Assembly: GCF_041381155.1 (NCBI RefSeq)
Contig: NC_091149.1
Span: 16,632,609 to 16,696,608 of the forward strand
Source: Argopecten irradians
Lineage: Eukaryota > Mollusca > Bivalvia > Pectinida > Pectinidae
Length of the DNA stretch: 64,000 nt
Direction of reading: 5' to 3'
Shown: positions 22,501 to 35,739 of the stretch, one piece after another
Layout: every line of letters begins with the position of its first letter
Numbering within the stretch: position 1 is the stretch's first letter
Notes under the pieces: generated by a model
Told to the model about the DNA's origin: nothing
The model's database searches: none
What the model saw: only the letters and a program-made list of their open reading frames with translations
Position numbers and translations under genes: made by a program

Positions 22501-25500
22501 ATGTTAGCGACAATGTCAGTGATTGTAGCCAAGCCGATGTCAAGGTCATATGCCTTAGCTTCAGCGGCAGGGATAACCGAGTCTGAACTTAACACCAGAG
22601 ACGCTAACGGGCGGACTGTTTTATTTTATGCTTCAAGGAATGGCAAAACGCAGGTTGTGAAAAATTTACTTAATGCTGGAAGTGATCCGAACATTCCCGA
22701 TGTAGAAGGCAGCACCCCGTTACACGAGGCAACAGAAAGATGCCATCTTGACATCGTAAAAATTCTTCTGAAAAATGGTAGGTTACAGAAGTCTTCTTGT
22801 TATTATTATATGCATTATAGAAATAAAGTATCTTTCTGGTGTAGGTTCTATCGAATAATTAAGTTGAGTAGGGTATCGATATTTGGAATGGACCGCCGCG
22901 AAACGGTTCATTCGCGTGACATACTCAGTCTATCGAGAAATAAAGTTGATAAGCCTTTGCTTGACATCAACGGGGTTTATACATCAATTCACCACTAACT
23001 GTAGATTTATACTTTATAATGTAACAAAACACTTTTGTTTATAAATACACATATTTGCTATATTGGTATACAGTAAGAGTTGTTGGTCATCACAGATCTG
23101 GTTAACCTAAGAATTAAGAGCACCTCACTATGAAGACCACTTTTACTCAGACCTCTGGGTGGTCTAAATATAGAGGTTTTACTGTTAAGTATTAGTAGTA
23201 AGTCGTCATTGTACTTTGAATAATGGTTGCCCTCTAGCATTGCGCTGTAGGCAATGTGTCGATGTGTAATCACTTTATTCTTCTGTAATATTTCAATCTA
23301 GCGATCATCTTCAAGGCCCCGATTTCTCGAAACAAACGTGCAGACTTAAGTCAAAACTTAACTTTTTCTCCTTATGTAACTTATATGGAAATTTATGACA
23401 ATTTGCTTTTTGACTTCAGTTTGTTTCGAGAAATCGGGGCCTGGTCTCTATTGCATGTAGTTTGGACTGTGTTAGTCCCACCTTGGATTTGATTACTGTT
23501 TTTAATGTAAAGAGTCTGTTCTGTATATTGACATGGTTCAATGTATGCTCGTGTTCTCAGATGTTCACGAATCTCATTGATGTTTGAAGAGTCAATGTTT
23601 GAAATTGCACAAATGTGATCGCGTGAAACACAATAAGACTATTGGGTATTTTGCTTCTAGTTTGTTTTTATTTTTTTATAATCGACCGATTTTGTTTTTG
23701 GTACCGGTTCCGTAATTTGATCCATAGCCTCACTGGTAATATTTCGAAGGATAGCAATGTAAGTTTTTTACTTTCGTCCAAGCTTTTCCAAACGTCAATA
23801 TTTTTTAAAAGTCTGCCCGACCACAATGAGCTTTCGGAGATATCCTCGAAAGCCAATAGGGCATTGTTTCAAAACTGCGTATGATAATAGCTAAAATATA
23901 TCTTATATATTCTTCTCTATTTATAGATCGAATCGTAAGATAAAGTTTTTACAGCATATAATGTACTGGTTACGTAAATGTTTTGTTGATTCAATGTCGA
24001 ATGCATTCCTTGTTTTTGTTAATCTATAAGCAAATATTTCTGTCATTGAATATTCTTGTTGCTAGGACTAAATCTAATCCAAATTTATTATTACTTTGAC
24101 CATAAACATATCTTTTGTCTGTGCAAAAACAATGGAATTATTAATGGAACCTTCTCCATTTAAAATGTTATTTTTTACAAGTTACGACATAGATAAATAT
24201 AGTGAAATCGACTTTAAGAGGGGTCTTGACCAGGAGCCAGAACCCAAAGCCTTCCTGTGAGGTCAGGAATGCTTTTGAGTTCTGTCAACTGGCCGAGACA
24301 CATCAAGGGGTATAAAAGTGCTTATGCTCCTGCTTAGTGCTCAGCATACAGGGAGTAGGATGACAGCTGGTTCGCCCGTTGTCAGTATAATGTGACCGAG
24401 TGGGATGTGTTGCTTGGTGTCTTTGGCGGCATGCTTCAGTGATATAGCACTATAAAAGGGCAACAGTTCCACTATACAAGAAGACACAACACGAACATAC
24501 CGCAGTCTCCCAAAACACGCACCTCGCACTACATACACGCTACACACAGCAAACATGGGAGGCCGTCCGTACATGACCCTGGCTGTTAATAGGACGTTAA
24601 TTTAATCAAACAATCAAATAAAGATGGGCAGGGGCTGAAAAATTCAATCTTATATTACTGAGTTAGAATTGGGAATAGAATACTGCAAGTCCTCCCTGCA
24701 AGATGAAGCAACGAATCCACTTGAGTTGGATTTGTTTACATGTGTATATACTATTAATACAGATATTAGATTAATAATTACAACAGTGAGACGGTGTATC
24801 TCTCTCTATCCTTTTTTTCAGAAACGTGTTTCAACTAAGTATGATATTTGCTAACTCAGCTTTTATCATGTTGTGTATCTCGACTTTCAATTAAAACTAG
24901 ACTTAAATTATTCCATTATGCCTTTACTTCCTTAAAATCTAAGCAATTTAAAGCCTATTCTGAATATATTATTAGATAATTTGAACACAGAAACAACAAC
25001 ATGACAATTTATCAAATTGCCAATGAAATGAATCAATTACCCCAATTATTAATTAATATTACATTTTCCTCAATATCAGATATTTATTAATAATAGACAA
25101 TACATTAATCTTTTCCTTAATTAAATTTTGGCATTTGCTAATGGTTTAATTTCATTTTAACCAAACAGCATCCAACAAATAAATATGAATGTATTACGCA
25201 ATTAAATTTGAGGGAAAAAATCCAGCAATTTCGTGAAAACATCAAACGAAGAATGTGATTATATGCGACAGTTGTAACATTCATTTCAACAGGCGGAAAT
25301 GTTGCTTGTGAAATAGGTAAACACGGCTGTCAATTAAAGCATAACAATGCAGTTTAATACATTTACGTACACTGTCCAAGGTCGTAATATTCATCACAAT
25401 ACTGTTATGATTCTCCTCAATGTCAAAATAAAATTTCATAATCAGCGATTTACAGAATTTCAATACCTTAATTGATGATTTCGTAATTTCAATAAATCAT

Positions 25501-26862
25501 TTCATATAAAAAGTGCAAAAAGTGAATTCTGGATAAAAATTAACTCGTTATGTTTTGGATGAATAACACCTGTTAATCGGACGTTAATTCCAAACATGCC
25601 TCCCCCACCCCAACCCCCGCTCTATTTAATCTGTACATTTTTTACAATTAGCATTTATTGTATGGTAAAAACGTACTTGGACATTTTGGATGAGATTTTC
25701 TTTTTACCAAAGGTGTTTGTTATTCGAATATATATGATTTCATGCCGAAAGGAAACTCGACCTGCAAAATTAATGTAATTAATGAAACAACTTATCTACA
25801 AGATTATAACATATGTCTTAATAGTGTATTGGAAACACAAAAAAATACATTGTACGTTCGCTTTTATTCGTTGTCATATTTCGTAAAACTATGAAAATAA
25901 ATTTTACCCTGTTTCCCTTATATTCATACATATCATGACATACGTGTTACACTTTCCAACACTTTGTCTCATGTCATCTAATTATGAATGAATCACTCGT
26001 ATATGCAATAAACACAAGTTTGTTGACAGTTTCTATGACCTAAATTTAATTAAAATGTCATATTAAAAAAACCTTCTGACACCTTGAATGGCGCATTTTA
26101 CCTGCCAAATATATTAATTAAATTGTTTGCTTCGTGTCAAGTGCATATCATGTCCAAACAAGTCACGTGCTCTCACAGCCTTGGTAAATTATCATTTTGC
26201 ATTCATCAATCATCAGACTACGTCATCAACAATGGGACAGTGTGTTTACAAACAGATGGATGGTATAATAATCACCTGTCCGTTCCCGGTAATTTATTTC
26301 CGGAATTATGTGCAGAAGTTATCAATCTCTTGTCTGTTTGAAGTGGCCGGCCAAGCAATTACATATGTAGTATATAATTTTCCTGTGGATGTACACATGT
26401 TTAAACACATCTCACAGTATATAGAGGAAGGATGAATTAGAGTTGTTTTTTGTCTTTCTGTGCATTAAGATTTTAGGATATTTATAAAGTTTATAGAAAG
26501 TGAATATTGCAATTATCGCTGCTAAAAGTATACATGTTCAATATATGGCGTTCTATTATTATTATCATTTTAGTCATTTAGAATTGTTAACTAAGATACT
26601 GCACCAATGCTTTGGTTACACAGTGATTGCCCCCTATATAATCCTGCATTGTCTAAAAGGTTCTGTATAACGCCATGTTGTCAAACTGAAACTTGAAACT
26701 TTAATTGATAATAACTAGAAAATTACGGTGTTGTCATTTTTTTTTCTTATTTCCTTTCAGATAAAACTGAAATTAATGCCAAAAACAGAAACGGACAGAC
26801 AGCACTGATGAAATCTGTTCTATATGATGACGTAGAGGCACTCAAAATCTTACACAAAGCTG
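22501..26862 (+). CDS. Ankyrin-repeat protein gene, two exons seen (about 22501/22571-22777 and 26761-26862); partial
   Basis: The first exon encodes about two ankyrin repeats (NTRDANGRTVLFYASRNGK, DPNIPDVEGSTPLHEATER) and ends LDIVKILLKN with a phase-1 donor G|GTAGG after 22777. After a 3983-bp intron, the exon at 26761-26862 (acceptor CCTTTCAG, donor CTG|GTAAGT) continues in frame with TEINAKNRNGQTALMKSV and DDVEALKILHKA, a third repeat. Both introns are phase 1 after a repeat end, as is usual when exons match repeat units. Ankyrin repeats bind other proteins; no catalytic domain is visible, so the role is unknown. The start is uncertain: ATG 22501 or 22513 would give a short leader (a stop lies just upstream in frame), or GGCAG at 22570 may be an acceptor. 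I found no further exon before the tRNA array, so the gene is either incomplete here or a relic. Confidence 0.6.
23314..23442. mobile_element. 129-bp MITE with 24-bp perfect TIRs
   Basis: The ends AGGCCCCGATTTCTCGAAAC(AAAC) and (GTTT)GTTTCGAGAAATCGGGGCCT are exact inverted repeats around an AT-rich interior. It sits in the long ankyrin-gene intron. Structure alone supports a non-autonomous DNA element. Confidence 0.75.
24229..24614 (+). mobile_element. SINE-like family A, near full-length copy with an inverted head fragment in front
   Basis: The main element at about 24272-24614 has all body blocks (GTTCGCCCGTTGTCAGTATA, GGTGTCTTTGGCGGCATGC, ACAACACGAACATACCGCAG, GGAGGCCGTCCGTACATGAC, TTAATAGGACGTTAATTTAA). 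In front of it, at 24229-24262, the head sequence appears in opposite orientation (CCAGAACCCAAAGCCTTCCT). This suggests a head-to-head insertion remnant or an inversion. It lies inside the ankyrin-gene intron. Confidence 0.65.
24615..26760. other. Intronic AT-rich sequence, nothing recognised
   Basis: This is the 3' part of the long ankyrin-gene intron. A short SINE tail remnant (GTTAATCGGACGTTAATT) is at about 25572-25590. The overlapping ORFs at 26084-26435 show no motif and are not called. Confidence 0.45.
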
Positions 26863-27098
26863 GTAAGTACACGACAAACAGTGGTGTAGAACGGTCAAAC
26901 AGCTTGCGAGTACACAGCAACTTATGACGTAGAACACATAAGACATATTATTCAAGCCTAGTCAATGCACGACATATAATTCCCATCAAATGATGATGGA
27001 ATCTCCCTTTTACTGCCAAAGAACCGTTGATTTAATTACATCAAAATAGAATGTATGTACGTTTTTGTGTTCGACCCTTTATGACGTCGTTTTGTCGA

Positions 27099-27330
27099 GT
27101 TGATATTGATTAACGTCCTATTAACAGGCAGGGTTATTTAGGGACTTATCAGTTTTAGGGGTAAAAGAGGCGGAGAACCCGGAGAAAAGACCACCGACTT
27201 ACAGGCAGTATATATGGCAACTCTCCCATTGTGGTTTTCGAAATTCTAGCCAAGAGTTTGGGGGAGGGTGGTAATATGTTGGAACACCGCCACTACACTC
27301 GGCCTTACGGATTGCGTGTGACCCTATTCC
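27099..27330 (-). mobile_element. Second SINE-like family sharing the family A tail
   Basis: The tail is the same as in family A (ATTAACGTCCTATTAACAGG ... GGGTTATTTAGGGAC). Instead of the family A body it then carries GGCGGAGAACCCGGAGAAAAG, CCACCGACTTACAGGCAG and a degenerate tRNA-like head (CCATTGTGGTTTTCGAAATTC). Two bodies with one tail would fit SINEs that use the same LINE machinery. Confidence 0.45.
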
Positions 27331-28279
27331 GTCTTTGCATATTATAGAGTTGTCTGCCCTTGTAGGTATGTATACATTCTGGCGTCATCCCTATGTGAAC
27401 GAAGTTTACGTCGTTTTATCTGACAAAAATGTGACATTACTCTCACAATCAAACAATACGGAACAACTACCTTCACGCAAAGGCAGATAACTCTGTAATT
27501 TGCAAATGTAGAATCTACAATAATTGAAACAAGACGTGACCTGAAAGTTTATGTCAGCGTAAGGTCAAAGTTCAGCCTGTGATGTAATTAACCTGACGAC
27601 AAGAAGCCATTATCTCTTAATTATTGCTGACAGAAATATAATTAAGTTAATGTTCATTTAGCCTTTAATAAACAAAACTGTTTATCATTGCTCATTTCAC
27701 TGGAAATGTAAACCATTTCAGAGACAGATAATACGTATTATTTTTTGTTTTTATATTCTCTAATGTCGCTGAGGGTAAATATGATAGATGGTGATTTTCT
27801 TCGGGAGAAGTGTAATACACATTTTGTTACTCGTAAAAACAAAAGGTACATGTACATTGTACACTGACTTGTCCGACAATGACACTTCCCCGTACTTACA
27901 GGCCCAACGCTTCGTGACATGAAAGTCTATTTTTATCTCCTCTGTTCGGACCTTTGTCGTATAAAACCGTTACATCATAAGTTACTGAAATAGAGGCGGT
28001 AGCACGTGTTACTATCTATAGGACAATGATAGAATGCATTTGTACATGTTAGTGATAATATTATCTCTGCGCCCAGAAACATTATGCTGATTTTACCACC
28101 ATAAATTTTGCTTTTGAAGATTCAATAAAAGAACTTTCTGTGCGCCGAGGTATCACAATTATGATGATTCTATTGTTCCATTTCTGGTTCATCTATAGGA
28201 AATTTTAATTTACTTACAACGTACTCAAATATTCCTTACATCTTGCAGCATTGTGTCGATTTGTATTTTAACCTTTTTT

Positions 28280-28626
28280 TTAAAGATGCTCAACCGCCGA
28301 CAGAGCATAAATGATACTCATCATTTTACCAATAATTGGTGTTTAATCGTGTGTATATATGTCTAATTAAAACAAAAAAATAATATAATATACATAATTT
28401 ATTATGCTTTTGGTGCATACGCAATCAGTGCTTCTTTCCATATAGGACATAGTGCCAAGGCATTTTTTCGGGATGGAATTTTTTTTTAATATTTTTATCT
28501 TGAAGTAAAATTAGAAGCTCAAACTTTTCAATGGGTGGTGGTAATGGTGTAAAGTAATAAACGTTTGAACTGAATATAAATACTAAATCGTCTGCTCCAG
28601 TTATTGATAGCGGCGGAGCATCTTAA
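28280..28626 (-). mobile_element. MITE family E, complete stand-alone copy, inverted
   Basis: Ends are TTAAAGATGCTCAACCGCCGAC and GCGGCGGAGCATCTTAA. The interior is the reverse complement of the element at 18549-18913, for example TGGTGGTAATGGTGTAAAGT and TACTAAATCGTCTGCTCC. Confidence 0.7.
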
Positions 28627-31600
28627 AGAAAATATACATGTACCGCGAAACAATCGGTGTTCTGTTTATAAAATGCAAAATGCATATATTTGATTTCTCT
28701 CTTATTTCTTAATTAGTACTAATAACTAAATGCATAACTATATGCATTTGCATAAATAATTGCCCTTCACATCACAAGGTAAATATTTGTTTGTTCTTGA
28801 AATATATTTTAAAAATGAAACATCTAGCCGCAAATAAGGCTCGATTTAATGTTAAAATGATTTATCAATTTTCACGTTATTATCACATTTCACACATATT
28901 TCTGTGAGTCACGGCACGCGTCGATGACGTTATAACACACGTGGCACAATCTCGTGACCATGACAGGCAAACAGATCTCAGGTAAACCTGATCAGGTCGA
29001 CCATAAAGAGTTAAAATGCACACGGGTCCTGCTAGGATGATACATACATTCATGTTGCTCAAGGTCAGATCGAGACAACAAAGTATATATGTTATATAAT
29101 TAATTGACCTTGTACTTTGCGATGACGTTGAGACGATCGCCGAGGGCGTTAGTCTTCGCGACGCCTGTATGATGTCCCTGTCCAAAATCCTTATTAAAGG
29201 TATAATCTGGGGTCATATAATTGCATTAAGGAAGGATACCGGGGGCACGTGAGGTCAGGGATACTGAAGTTTGAATTTATGAATAAATTATTTTATTAGT
29301 TTAAAAAAGAACAATTCTAATTATCCCATTAACCTTATATTGCTATTTTATGATATATATATATTGATAAAACATTGTTATTCATTTTAAAACTAAAAGT
29401 ATTGACATCTAGATTATATTGCCACACGTGCATTTAAGGAAAAAATGAAGGTTTTATGGTGCTAAAAATGCTCTATTTGGAAACATTGTGGTTCAATTTT
29501 CTTGAAAATTGACTGAATAAAAGCAACTATGTCACTTTTTAGTCTATTACTTTTCTAAAAAAATTGAACTTCAAAAATTTTGACCTATTCTTATTTTTGT
29601 GAGAATGTTTTAGGTAATTTACATGCATCTTTTTTACCTAATTTTCCACCAAAAATTATCACTAAAAATTAATTATGACGAGAAGTAAAGCATTTTTTCT
29701 TGAAAAAGCATTGAGATATATCATATCAATTAAGCAATACATATATCATAGAAACATTTTGTTAAAGATTTCTATTTGCGGGGCGGATTTAGTGCAGACT
29801 AATGCTGTTATTTCATGTTTAGAAACTACTCAAAAAAGACAAATTTGAATATTGATTTAGAAAAAAATGGATGGTTCAATTTCTTCGAAACTTTGACAGA
29901 AGATGCATAACAACATATTTACTTTCATAAAACAAATATAAAAAATATTGAACTACGGGAAAATTTTGGGGGGTTGTGAGACTACCACCTTAAAAGGTGT
30001 GTTTTTTTAAATGCTACGACATAATCCAGGGGCGGACACGTGATGTATATATCACAGGGTTCTGAAAATTAATTACAGTTATGTTAAATATATTTAGACA
30101 CACCAGAGATATCATGCAACAGTTTAGATTTTAGTAATCTAGATAAAAGATCGGCTGATTTCATATTCTGCGTGGTAAAGTTGAGAAATGTTGCAAAAGA
30201 AAATAAAACGATCCCAGAAAAATCATTAAATGCAAACAATGCAACCTTGACACTTGACAAAAAACTCACGTGATTCAATGTATTATTAAAATTATTCACA
30301 AACGCATTCCTTTTAACCCGAGGCTAGTAAATTGTGAAAAAAATGTTAAACTCATGAAATAAATCTTAAATATGACATGCAAACACAGTGTTATGTCACC
30401 TATTCTTTAAAAAAAATATTTGACCCCGTGGGCAATGAACATGATACATTCACAGTATGTAGGAAATTTAGGTATTTACATCACTGTCTCGCCTAAATCG
30501 ACGTCCTCGGTATGAATAATTCACGAAGACTCATTTGTATATGGTGACTTTAATGTGATCATTAATTTTAATCATCGTTAACCTTTGACTCTCACTGTAT
30601 AATTCTAAATGCTTAATGGTACTTATGGTCACTTCGCGAGATTTATTTTGTTACTTTCTAATGTATTTCAAAAAAGATGGATTTCAAATTATTATTCTAT
30701 GCTTGACGGATTTCCAACCATCCGTTCCTAATTGAATAAAAAAAAATCATGAATATTATTCATCAATTGTAAAATGATTACAATAACGTATATTTTTTAT
30801 AAATAAAATGTTGGTTTCGCTATAGTTGATGTATTAAGGAGAAGAAGAGTTTTCAGCAAATTTTAACGAAAAATTCCACTTCCTGTGACACTTGACTACA
30901 GTAGCTTTATCAAATGTTTCATGATTAAACTTATATTTGTTTTTAGTTATTAAGGAGAAGAAATGTTTTAAGCAAATTTCTGGCATAAATGTGTCCACTT
31001 TTTTGGATCCCTCCGTCCGGCGGACGACGTTTTAATAGATAAGTACATAAACAAAGGATGATGGTCTCTGGTAGTGTTATATAAAGATCTATAGTTCAAA
31101 GATGAAAATTATTCTATATCAATATAACTGTCTAGTGAAACCTTCCTAGAATTAGTCTCCCTTTGTTTTCTCCTGGGATTGGTTTTTTCCCGGAAACATT
31201 GCAATCTTTTGTTATGTTTTATAGGACCATCATGTACATTCATTTGTCACAAATGTTTTACCATGCCTGTGGTATATATAGTATGCCACATGACACATCT
31301 TTGTACCGAATTTTGTCTTCACGACGGCCGTGGGGGATGGGCTTGTTTTGTTTTCTGTGGCTACTGTATATGTAGTTACATGGGGAAGGATCCCATTTTT
31401 TAGGTTAGGTTTGTACAATACACAAGCATTTCCCCCACACAAACAAGGCAATAAACACAGCAGAATGCTAATTTATAGATATCATTTATCGACTTTTATT
31501 AGCCTGATCAATCAATGTCGAGTCTTGACGGCATTCTGTCCGGCGAGCCCGTTTGTCATTTACATACTACCATTACACTCTGTAAACATCGATAATGTTA

Positions 31601-32928
31601 TCAATATCTATATACATCTTAACAAACAGGTAATGATAGTCTTCCCGTTATCTCAAAACGTCTATTATCAAAAATTTACTCCTAAAATGTGCAGTAATTG
31701 TGTGTACCACATACAGATGCCACAACCATTTTTCAATATGTTGAATGTTACGGTAGACCCTGAAGGGTGAGTTTCATTTTCTTTTATTTTCAAAAGGATT
31801 TTAAAGTTTTTTTATCGCGTAGTGCAAAAACGTTTTTCAAATGGGTCATTTCAAAAGAAGTTTTTGATTAATTAGTTCTCAATAAAACATGATATTCAGA
31901 AACAACCATCGTTGATGGAGAAATGTGACATACATATTGCATGTACGATAAGCTCTGAATTTCAAACTTTTGTCATTGCATTGGCTATAAGGCACATAGT
32001 GACACGAAAGTGTATGTGGTTTTTTAGCAAATCTGTTTTCCATTTTTCCTTCGAGATAAAATTACTAATATAGTGGACGTCACAACCTGGTTGATATTAT
32101 GCGTGTGAACTGCTCAAATTACCACGATGATTTCCCCAGGTGACGCTCATCAGGTCAGCGTATTTCTAGTTATTGATTTTCGTATCAAGACTTGATTCAA
32201 GTGAGGAGCGGTTATATCAAACAAATGTCGTGTCAATATTTGTAAAATATTGACGTTGAAGTAATTACGTTACATTGTCGTGTTTTATGAAGTGACGTCG
32301 TTTTCATTGTGACGTCATAAGCAAGTTACGCTCGGAACTGCATTTCATGCATCAGTGATTAATTTCAGTGGTAATATGCAATCAAAAGAGCGTTCGTGGG
32401 TGTACAATCAGCATTGCATTGAGAGCATAAGAAATACGCTACATGAATTTAAAACAAGTTCGCCTATCTATGGTTGGGATGGAGGGGGGGGGGGGTGGAC
32501 CGAGTCGATTAAGATGTATCTCCATCATTCATTAACACCGAGGCCCTCCTATCTCTCGGCTCGCGAGTTCGATAATTACCTGTTAGGCATGTTGCCAGGT
32601 ACTGACCGTTTTGCCCGGGGTTTTCTCGCTCGGATATTACTGACGCTCTCCTCCAAGGCATGACATGAACCTTGGCACCCAAAAAAAACGTCCTTTACAT
32701 GACCCGGGTTGGTAGAGTCAGGCTGTTATAACTAATATAAACCCATAACCCACTTGGTTTAGGGACAGGAAAGTAACAGAATTGGAAGTGTTATAATTAA
32801 TTCGCGGTCGGCCTATGCAGAATTGTTGTCCTATATGTCCTTTTACTTTGTGTATTACTTTTCATGGATGAGACAGTAACCCATTCGCGGCGTATTTATG
32901 ATACAATTAGTGGGTAAAGTTAAGGTAA
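28627..32928. other. Intergenic sequence, no gene recognised
   Basis: No ORF here carries a recognisable domain; those at 28883-29185, 31330-31770 and 32355-32663 are considered chance. A repeated phrase TTAAGGAGAAGAA ... TTT(C/A)AGCAAATTT starts near 30835 and 30951 (116-bp offset). A poly-G run of about 13 bases lies near 32483-32495. The 31.0-kb phrase CCGTCCGGCGGACGACG looks like a repeat end. Confidence 0.4.
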
Positions 32929-32957
32929 ATGTTGCTTTGTTAAGCATGAAAACAACA

Positions 32958-33030
32958 GCCCGGCTAGCTCAGTCGGTAGAGCACGAGACTCTTAATCTCG
33001 GGGTCGTGGGTTCGAGCCCCACGTTGGGCG
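32958..33030 (+). tRNA. tRNA-Lys(CTT): tRNA-Lys(CTT), unit 1
   Basis: This is a full 73-nt cloverleaf with discriminator G: acceptor stem GCCCGGC with GTTGGGC, D arm GCTC..GAGC, anticodon stem CGAGA-TCTCG around the loop CTCTTAA (anticodon CTT, decoding AAG), T arm GTGGG-CCCAC. Internal promoter: A box TAGCTCAGTCGG and B box GGTTCGAGCCC. A T-rich stretch (TTTATTTTT) after the gene supplies the polymerase III terminator. All eight copies in the array are identical across the gene, including this one, even though the rest of unit 1 is disturbed. No intron. Confidence 0.97.
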
Positions 33031-33345
33031 TTTATTTTTGCCCCCTGTAAACGTGTTACTTCTGATGTTCTACTGTGTTGTTCACATCTTACAACAAATC
33101 CTTCTATATTATATTCAACAACTGTGCGACTTTAATCCACAATCTTCAACTTAAAGAATTTGTTTATTATCAATTTTTTTTATACCAATTCCTTTATGTT
33201 ATGTGTTTATTATGTTTATTATGTTTTCTTAGCCCGAAACAAAAAAAACAAATATTTGTGTTCTTTTCATTAGACGAGTTAGGTACTAATAATTGGTGCT
33301 TAAAATGTCTAATTTAAAATAGAAAATGTTGAGAAAATAAAACAA

Positions 33346-33437
33346 TCCCGCGAGCCGGAGTCGAACCAGCGACCTAAGGACTAGCTCTGAGTTTAACCAC
33401 TACAGTCCTCCGCTCTCTACCAACTGAGCTACACGGG
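33346..33437 (-). tRNA. tRNA-Tyr(GTA): tRNA-Tyr(GTA), unit 1, with indels; possibly defective
   Basis: Homologous to the eight other Tyr genes, but with three indel changes against their common sequence. One extra base lies at the 3' intron boundary, two extra bases (CT) near the D arm, and one base is missing in the acceptor/D junction, so it is 92 nt instead of 90. The D-arm insertion and the lost base would distort the 5' half of the cloverleaf. Either the copy is a pseudogene at the array edge or the sequence here is inaccurate. Confidence 0.75.
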
Positions 33438-34015
33438 TTATGTTTTGTTTCGTCAATACCAACGATATCTATTACCGTTCTTCGTCGTCTCCAAGATGCC
33501 TCGGGAACGAACTGTAACTGTTGCGAATCAGGAAGTTTCAATTTGGACGTCTTCCTTTGGAAATCAGTTTACATAACTCTTTTCTGGCAGAGTAAATGAA
33601 TATAATGTGAACATTTACACTAATTGTTATCTAATTAACAAATGAGATCATGTATTTGATAACATATCACAATGATGCTGGTTGTTGATATGCATATCAA
33701 CTTCGGTGTTTTCAATGTTCATTCGTTTCCAGTTTTAGAGTCATTATTGTAATTGTGACGTAACCACTGGACTAATACTCCGCTTTGTAAACTCATATTT
33801 GTCCGAACGTTTGGGTTCATCAGGGTGGTGCCTATGGTCATTGCGTTTTTCTTGTAAATAACATGCATGTCAAATGGATGCTAATGTCATCTTTTTCCTC
33901 ACGTCAAACTTATAAATATTTAGATTTTTTTGTTCGGTATTAACCGGAACAAAGAATCAGTTGATACGTATATATTTCACCATCATGAACGTTTTTCTAT
34001 TTCATGTGAATAACA

Positions 34016-34085
34016 GCGTCGTGGTGTAACGGTTAGCATGGTTGCCTTCCAAGCAGTCGATCCGGTTCGACTCCCGGCCGACGCA
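34016..34085 (+). tRNA. tRNA-Gly(TCC): tRNA-Gly(TCC), unit 1, two bases short; possibly defective
   Basis: Matches the seven other Gly genes except for two missing G residues. One is at the acceptor/D-arm junction (GCGTCGTGG for GCGTCGGTGG); the other is in the T stem before TTCGA. The T stem would lose a pair. Both losses shorten G runs, the kind of error seen in unpolished long-read sequence, so real decay and assembly error cannot be told apart here. Confidence 0.75.
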
Positions 34086-34207
34086 CCTTATTTTTTTTCG
34101 TGGTAATCAATTAAGTAAAATGAATCTTCGAGTAGCTTACGCTGAATTCCCTTCTGAGTTTGATATTGATATTTAGTTACATTTTGTTAGCAACTTTAAG
34201 TTAAATA

Positions 34208-34575
34208 TTAAAGATGGCGCCGCCGCTGACAAATGGTAATTTTTTCACTATCAAAAACAAGGAGCAGACGATTTAGTATTTGTCTTCACTTACTTACATA
34301 CACCATTACCACCACTGAAAAGTTAAAGCTTCTAATTTAACTTCAGTTAAAAATATATAACAAAAATAATTTATTGCATCCCGAACAAATTCCGTGGCTC
34401 TATATCCTATCTGGAATGAAGTACTGATTGCGCATGGACCAACGTGTAAAGAAATCATTTTATATTATTTTTGTGCTAATTAGACATATATATATATATA
34501 TATACGATTAAACACCTTTTATTGTTCAAAATGATGAATATCATTTATGCTCGGTCGGCGGTGGAGCATCTTTAA
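34208..34575 (+). mobile_element. MITE family E inside array unit 1
   Basis: Same element as 18549-18913; ends TTAAAGATGG... and ...GGAGCATCTTTAA. An extra G interrupts the left TIR in this unit only. Confidence 0.75.
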
Positions 34576-35739
34576 ACAAAATTAAAGTCGATCATTTTAC
34601 AACTAGATTACATTGAGAAACGTTTTTAATAACGTAATACGGTACGAGATATAGACCATCTTCAATCTGTTTTTGATTTAAAAATACCTTTGCACAACCG
34701 GAAGTGCAGATGCGTCTGATTGAGTAATTAGGACATACAATTTGACACTCTTTCAAACGCATACCTGAACTTCTCAGCTTTGATGTTAACGCATGCGTTA
34801 ATTGGTTGCATCTAATGAATACATTTCGTCTCATTCCGAGTTGAAATGCCAAAGGCATTTTCTTTAAACAAATGTACGTTTACTAATTTTACTACCACAG
34901 GATCGAAATGTCCCAGGGGCATGTATTTTACTTCGTTTCAACAGGTTTTAAAACACTTTCTATTGCGAGACAGTCTCCAGATAAACAATAAAATAATCAA
35001 CCTCTAAGAGAACAGTTTTTGATATCAACGGTTAAATGAAATGGGTATACATGCAAAATATCGCGACATCAACCTTCTCATTATTCAAAAGTACATAGCA
35101 GAAAATAGCAAATTATTGACATTTCATCATAATTATGAAATAGATAACGGTTTCCAATTTCCAATTGAACTTGATACAAATTTACTCAAATGACTAAACT
35201 GTTTTCGGCGCCAACAAATGCTTCCAACTATATTCATATTAAATCGACTAGGTTCTACGTTTAGTGTTAAAAGTTTTCGAAGTAGAAATCCTATTGAAAT
35301 ATCAGAACAAATCTATTCATTTTCATAGAGTATCATGTTTAAATTGACCACTATTCAGCTTAGATGGGAGTTTCCACACCAGTCCGTTAACTCAAACTTT
35401 AAATTCAGGACGTCATATTAAACTCTGAATAAAAGGAATTTTTAAAATTAGACAAAATAAACTAATCTCTTTTTGACTGACACAAATCATTTACTTTCTT
35501 TCGATTTCGACTATTCGAAGGGAAAGAGCACCAAATCTATTTTAGACTTTTGTATAACAATGGGTTATATGTTTATAGTTTATAAACACGTTTGTTATTT
35601 GATCATTTCATTTCAAAATGTAGAATATTTCACAAGAAGTCAAAATAAGTGAACAACTTTAGTTTGTCTTTTTAGCTGATTCTGACACTGTGTCATGTTG
35701 CTTTGTTAGGAACTCGACAGTTATGTAATGAAAACAACA

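Noticed and set aside
29100-29205. Relatively GC-rich stretch with an open frame and a GTATAA at its end, considered as an ankyrin-gene exon
   Set aside because: The translation shows no ankyrin consensus and there is no good acceptor in the right phase.
31330-31770. 146-codon ORF before the tRNA array
   Set aside because: No recognisable domain, AT-rich chance-like composition, and competing overlapping ORFs on both strands.
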